12,287 bases of DNA from Patescibacteria group bacterium UBA6164. Its GTDB lineage: Bacteria > Patescibacteriota > Gracilibacteria > BD1-5 > UBA6164. The first letter of the stretch is position 1. Each line of letters opens with the position of its first letter. The notes below the pieces were generated by a model. The model had not been told where the DNA came from. It searched no databases and saw nothing but the letters and a program-made list of their open reading frames with translations. The position numbers were made by a program, and so were the translations under genes. The stretch is taken from the NCBI GenBank assembly GCA_002422305.1, contig DIUG01000042.1, positions 10,628 through 22,914 on the forward strand, given 5' to 3'. Shown piece by piece: positions 7,881-12,287 of the stretch.

Positions 7881-10800
7881 ATGAAAACTTTAAAATTCAA
7901 ATTCTCATTTTACGATTTTCAACAAGATATATTAAATACTTTTGAAAAAGAAGTAAAAAGATGAGACAAAAAAATACATATAGTAGCTCCTCCTGGTAGC
8001 TGAAAAACTGTAGTATGAATAGAAATACTAAATAGACTTTGATGAAATTCTTTGATACTTGTTCCAAATCTAACACTTCAGGAACAATGGAGAGATAAAA
8101 TAACAGAGCTTTTTTTGGATGAAAATAAAAATATTGATGATATAGTTTCAACCAATACTGATAAAATCAAACAAATAAATATCTTAACCTACCAATCACT
8201 TACTCAAACTTGAGAAGCAGATGATTATATAATTGAAAAAATTATTAAAAGTTGGTATAAAGAATTAATTAATGAATTTAAAGATTTTAGTGAATTTCAT
8301 AATTATATAGAACAATTAAAAGAAGATGATATAAAAGAGTATTCAAATAATATATCTAAATATAAAAAAAAGGAAAAAACTAATGATAATATGGATAAAA
8401 TATTGTCAGACAAAGTGCTTGATTATTTTAATAGATTGAAAGAATATAACATAAACTCAATAATTGTTGATGAAGCTCATCATTTAACTAACTGGTGGTC
8501 TACTTGTGTTTATTATTTATGGGGACATCTGTGAGAGAATTTTATAGTATGACTAACAGCTACTCCTCCTTATGATGATAGTGATTTTTATATAGTAGAT
8601 GAGAGTTATTCAAAACTTTTGTGAGAAGTAGATTATTATATTCCTCAACCTGCAGTTGTAAAATCAGGTAGACTTGCTCCATATCAAGATCTTGTTTATT
8701 TTGTAGAACCATCAAATGATATTTGAGACATTTTAGAAAAATATGATAAAGACTTAAAAGATTATATAAATACTAATTTATCTGATATAAATAAAGAGAT
8801 ATTTAATTACTTAGAAGAAAATTTTGATGATTTACTAAAAAAGTCATCAAAAATGCTTATTAATTATATCAAGTTTTTATATAATTATTCTGATTTTGAC
8901 TTATCTAGTTATATTTATAGTGATGAGATATGAAAAAAATTAAATATAGAAGATATTGCAAAAACTATTTGAAGATATATGCTTTGTATTAGATTAAAAA
9001 CTAATAATCTAGATGAAGATAATATAAAAAAAATATTTTACAATCTATGATATATTTATAGAGCTAATAATTTTTATAAATTTTCAACTCCTATAGATAA
9101 ACTTCTTATTTATTCTAAAACAAAAATTAATTGAGTAAAAAATATTTTAGATAAAGAAATTAAAAACTTATGAGATAATCTAAAATGTGCTATAATAACT
9201 GATTATTTAAATGAAAATGACAATAATTATATAAATTGTTTTTATATTTTAAAAGAATTATCAAAAGATTATAAAGATCTAAATCCTATACTTGTTTCAT
9301 GACAATGAGTTTTTAGAATTGATGAAAATGGGAAAATAATAGAATTAGATGAAAATATTATTTCTATTACAAGAAAATTAACTTCTTGAGAAACAAAGCT
9401 AGTTATTTGAACTAAGTGAATACTTTGAGAATGATGGGATTGTCCAAAATTAAATACACTTATAGATCTTACTTGAATAAAAGCATATATGAGTGTAAAT
9501 CAAGTTAGGTGAAGAGCTATAAGACTTGATTTAGATAACAATAAAAAAGTATCAAATATTTATGATATAGTATGTATTTGAAAATGATATAATTGAAACA
9601 ATGATATTGAAAGACTTATTCAAAAACATGAACAATTTTACTGAGTAGATGATACTTGAATTATCATAAAATGAGTAGATCATATATATCCAAATCTTGA
9701 AAATATAGATAAAACATTTTCAGAAGTGAATGAAAATATGCTAAAAAGAAGTGGATTTAGAGATTATGCTTACAAATTATGGTGAATAAATGAAAAATAC
9801 GAAAATAAAGAAGTATTTTGACTTTATTTAGATATTGAAAATTTTTGACATATATTGCCAAGTGTCATTAATGAAAATACAATAGCTAATTATTTAAATT
9901 ATTTAAAAGATTATAACTTAGTAAAAGAAAATAATAATTATAATTTAATAATAAAAGATTTTTTAAATTCTATAATATTAGTATTTACTAATACTTTAAA
10001 AGATAATAAAATTATACCTAATGATTTTAATTTTGAAATAAAAATAAATCAAAATAATGTAAAAATAATATCTAATTATTATGATGAATTAGTTATAAAA
10101 AACTTTATATCTATTTTAAGTCAGACATTTAATATTGTAACAAATCAAAAATATATTATATGATTTGATTTATTTAAAATAAATTGAAATAGTATTGATA
10201 AAGTTAGTGTATTTTTTTGACTACCAAAAGAGTTATCAAGAAATATAAATTTTAGAACAAGTTTAAAAAATAATTTTAAAAAGTTTTTAGAAATTAATTT
10301 AGAAATATTAAATCAATATAATGAATTATATTTAAATATTCAAAACAGTTTTATTATTAAAGAAAATAAATATTATAATAATATTATCTTAAAATATTAT
10401 TTTAGATTTTTATTAAAAAATAAATATAAAAAAATAGATAATAAGAATCCTAAATATCTTGAATATAATGATTTTATTGCTTTAGATAAAAATAATTTAT
10501 ATCTAAAATATTTGTATATAATTATATCTAAATTAGAAGAATATAAAACAAAACAGTTAAAATATTTAAAAGAAAAATTAAATGTTTTAAAAGAAAAGTG
10601 AGAAAAGAGTATTATATATTTTGAAGAAGAATTAAAAACTTGTCATGAAGAAAGTAAAATTATAGAAGCAATTAAAATTATAGAAGCAATTAAAATTATA
10701 AAAGAAAATAATATAATAGAATATAAAAAAATTTTACTTGATAACGAGTATAACTTATGTTATTTATCAAAAACATTATTAAATTTAGAAAATAATATAT

Positions 10801-10898
10801 GGAATGAAAATTTTAATTTAACAATTTCTGAAATAGAAAAAAACTATATCTGAAAAAAAACTTTTATCACTTCTAAAATAGAAAAATTATGGATATAA
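7881..10898 (+). CDS. Large superfamily 2 DEAD/DEAH-type helicase (1005 aa)
   Basis: The protein is a nucleic-acid-dependent ATPase with a complete SF2 core. A Q-like FYDFQQ lies near residue 10. Motif I is APPGSGKT (36-43), motif II is DEAH (197-200), motif III is TATPP (226-230), motif V is GEGWDCP (516-522), and motif VI is QVRGRAIR (541-548). After motif VI, about residues 555-646 (IYDIVCIGKGYN, RLIQKHEQFYGV, GVDHIYPNL, EVNENMLKRSGFRDYAYKLWGI) resemble a conserved block that I recall from large bacterial SF2 helicases of unknown role, some in Actinobacteria. Residues 650-1005 are rich in Asn, Lys, Ile and Tyr, are not recognised, and end in a coiled-coil-like stretch (880-950). Invariant glycines of motifs I, V and VI are TGA. 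The gene overlaps the next by 10 bases. DNA or RNA as substrate cannot be told; defence is one possibility. Confidence 0.93.
10659..10700 (+). repeat. 18-base in-frame tandem repeat in the helicase gene
   Basis: An 18-base unit occurs twice exactly (10659-10676, 10677-10694), with six further matching bases. It encodes the hexapeptide IIEAIK twice, then IIK, in the helical C-terminal region of the helicase. Because the unit is a multiple of three, gain or loss of copies would keep the frame and only lengthen or shorten the helix. Confidence 0.85.
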
Positions 10899-11926
10899 AA
10901 GAAAGCAGTATTTTTTATAACAAGTCAAAAAATATGTATAAAGTTGATTTATGATTTTATACTAGATTTTTTGATAGCTTGATTTTTGATAACAATTTAA
11001 TAAATAAAAGATATTGAGAAAATAAAAATATTTCTAGTGATTTTAAAGTAGATAAAAATTATATCTTATGATTCAGTAGTTTTTTTGACTATAAATATAT
11101 AAATATTTTTAATCTTGATGACTTTAGTATAAAAAATAGGATTGTATATGATTTTAGATTAACAAGTTTTAGTATAAATTGAATTAATTATTATTTATTA
11201 ATTTTTCTAGATTTAGATTTTAATATATGATATTTTACTGACTTTGAAGATAAAATGTTTAGTTTAGAATTAGTTAATAATAATTTTTTTATAAAAAATA
11301 GTATTTTTGATAGTATAGTTTTTAGCTATAGTTTTTGATTTGAAGAGATTAAGAAAAATATTGAGACAAAATCTACTCTTGAATATTCTATAATAGATTT
11401 TTATTATTTTAAAGATATTTATAATACTTCTTTTGATCAAAATTTTATTGAAGATTTAGTTAAAATAAATATAGATTACCTAAAACTAAATTATGATTTT
11501 TGAATTGTTAAATTTGAAATATACAATAATGATAAAATCTTTTTAAATGAACTAAATAGGCTATTTTTATCAATAAATAATATTCAATTATTAACATATT
11601 TACCAGAAAATAAAGAAATAATTGAGATATTTTCTAATTTTGAGAATATCTCAAAACTTGATTTAAAAGAACTAGAATTTACTTTCCAAAAACCAACAAA
11701 TATTTTTGAGTATGATAATAGATATCAAGTATTTTTAAAAAACTTTTTTAAATTACAATATGTATTATACACTCTAAAAAGTTCATATAAAGATATCATA
11801 AATAATAATTTTCATTCAAATTATTATGAAAAATTACACTCTCTAAGACTTGATAGCAAAAAAGAAGAATTAGAAAAAAGTATTGTATTTTTTGAAGAAA
11901 AGTTTGAGAAAATTAAAAAATGATAA
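10889..11926 (+). CDS. Unrecognised 345 aa protein overlapping the helicase gene
   Basis: No family is recognised. The ATG lies inside the last codons of the helicase gene, in a different frame (10-base overlap), so the two are very likely translationally coupled. The protein is rich in Phe, Tyr, Asn, Ile and Asp and looks beta-rich in its first half, with many short alternating strands (FSSFFDYKYINIF, NYYLLIFLDLDFNIGYF, DSIVFSYSFGF). The C-terminal third is helical and ends in a charged coiled coil with EKSIVFFEE (329-337). That closely resembles EKSIIYFEE (908-916) in the helicase C-terminal region. All eight glycines are TGA, and the frame ends TGA-TAA. Position and the shared motif suggest a partner of the helicase, perhaps target recognition or an effector; nothing seen identifies an active site. 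Confidence 0.82.
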
Positions 11927-11929
11927 ATT

Positions 11930-12102
11930 AAAATATTTGTTACTATCATCTGAGAATATATTTAATTAAGATAATAGCTTAATATAACAAAGGGCTAAAG
12001 CCCTCTGTTAACAAACTGATTTTCACTTTTGTGTAATATTTTGTCAACAGAGGGCTTTAGCCCTTTGAATAATTTATTTCAGTTGATAGTAACAAATATT
12101 TT
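11930..12102. mobile_element. Nested inverted-repeat element (MITE/REP-like), 173 bases
   Basis: The outer arms are a perfect 19-base inverted repeat (11930-11948 and 12084-12102, AAAATATTTGTTACTATCA), extended inward by several more pairs after one mismatch. The inner arms are a perfect 22-base inverted repeat (11988-12009 and 12046-12067). Each contains the GC-rich small palindrome GGGCTAAAGCCC or its complement. No protein is encoded. The form fits a non-autonomous transposable element or a REP doublet, and the GGGCT-AA-AGCCC core recalls REPs mobilised by Y1 (RAYT) transposases. It starts 3 bases after the stop of the 345 aa gene and could also terminate transcription as RNA. I see no clear target duplication. 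Confidence 0.65.
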
Positions 12103-12266
12103 TTGTAAAATAAAATATGCTAAAAATAATACATTATTCAGATAATTTAATTTTACGAAGTTTATAACTTTTTTAAATAAAAATATGTGATTATTTCTAT
12201 TTAATTTATAAAAACTTAAATTACTACCTCCATATTAATAAGTAATAATAATAATTGTCAAATTCA
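12103..12266. other. Gene-free right flank
   Basis: No open frame with coding character, no tRNA and no clear terminator is visible under table 25. On the minus strand TTGACA (12260-12255) with GGAGGT about 30 bases downstream looks like a promoter and ribosome binding site, but no open frame follows. Confidence 0.4.
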
Positions 12267-12287
12267 TAGAAAGTATAATACATTTTG
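12267..12287 (+). repeat. 21-base repeat with TATAAT, inverted copy of 75-95
   Basis: The last 21 bases of the window are the exact reverse complement of 75-95. On the plus strand they contain TATAAT (12274-12279), so each copy could be a promoter pointing out of the window. The -35 here is poor (TAATTG at 16 bases). The repeat ends exactly at the window end, so it may also mark a contig break at a repeat. Confidence 0.6.

Noticed and set aside
7897..8151. Leftward 84-codon frame
   Set aside because: It is antisense to the start of the helicase gene, including Walker A.
9855..10163. Separate 102 aa gene with ATG-like start
   Set aside because: It is in frame with, and internal to, the helicase gene; its apparent boundaries come from TGA codons.
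10659..10700. CRISPR-like repeat
   Set aside because: The units are 18 bases, directly adjacent, without spacers and in the coding frame of the helicase.
3757..11926. A stretch of decayed pseudogenes full of stops
   Set aside because: Every apparent stop is TGA, never TAA or TAG, and motifs stay intact through them; this is recoding and not decay.
584..11926. UGA as tryptophan (table 4) or selenocysteine
   Set aside because: TGA sits at invariant glycines and TGG is used at conserved tryptophans; TGA is far too frequent for selenocysteine.
11930..12102. CRISPR or tRNA/attachment site
   Set aside because: There is only one nested palindrome, no spaced direct repeats and no tRNA-like fold.
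12200..12260. Leftward gene start with TTGACA and GGAGGT
   Set aside because: No start codon at a usable distance leads into an open frame; TAA stops follow within a few codons.

Overview
The window is very AT-rich and comes from a bacterium that reads UGA as glycine (translation table 25). That points to the Patescibacteria/CPR groups Gracilibacteria or Absconditabacteria (SR1). The evidence is direct. In-frame TGA sits at invariant glycines of well-known motifs: Walker A of a helicase, HExGH of an M50 protease, GxSxG of a patatin, and GMN of a CorA channel. Tryptophan is written TGG, for example in the helicase GEGWDCP motif. All eleven genes end in TAA. Read with the standard code most genes look shattered; read with table 25 they are intact and tightly packed. 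I cannot tell the two phyla apart from this window.

Left part (1-3756). A rightward gene for a small RRM RNA-binding protein (262-522) converges, across a perfect palindromic terminator, with a leftward pair: an MscS-type mechanosensitive channel (1522-2541) followed by a CorA-type divalent metal channel (584-1495). This pair has a good promoter at 2573-2601. Next comes a leftward gene for a small secreted helical protein (2740-3246). It is followed by about 510 bases without a gene (3247-3756), which hold a T-tailed hairpin, a diverged second copy of it, and the promoter of the next operon.

Right part (3757-11926). Seven rightward genes lie nearly end to end: two unrecognised proteins (347 and 262 aa), an M50B-like integral membrane metalloprotease, a patatin-like phospholipase, an unrecognised 235 aa acidic protein, a 1005 aa SF2 helicase, and an unrecognised 345 aa protein. 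The first four look like one transcription unit. A 73-base gap then precedes the 235 aa/helicase/345 aa set, where the last two genes overlap by 10 bases. The helicase with its two unknown partners is the best candidate here for an undescribed nucleic-acid-handling system, possibly defence, but the sequence does not prove a function.

Right end (11927-12287). Three bases after the last gene lies a 173-base nested inverted repeat that looks like a non-autonomous mobile element (MITE/REP-like). The remaining bases hold no gene. The window ends in a 21-base sequence, containing TATAAT, that recurs in inverted orientation near the left end.
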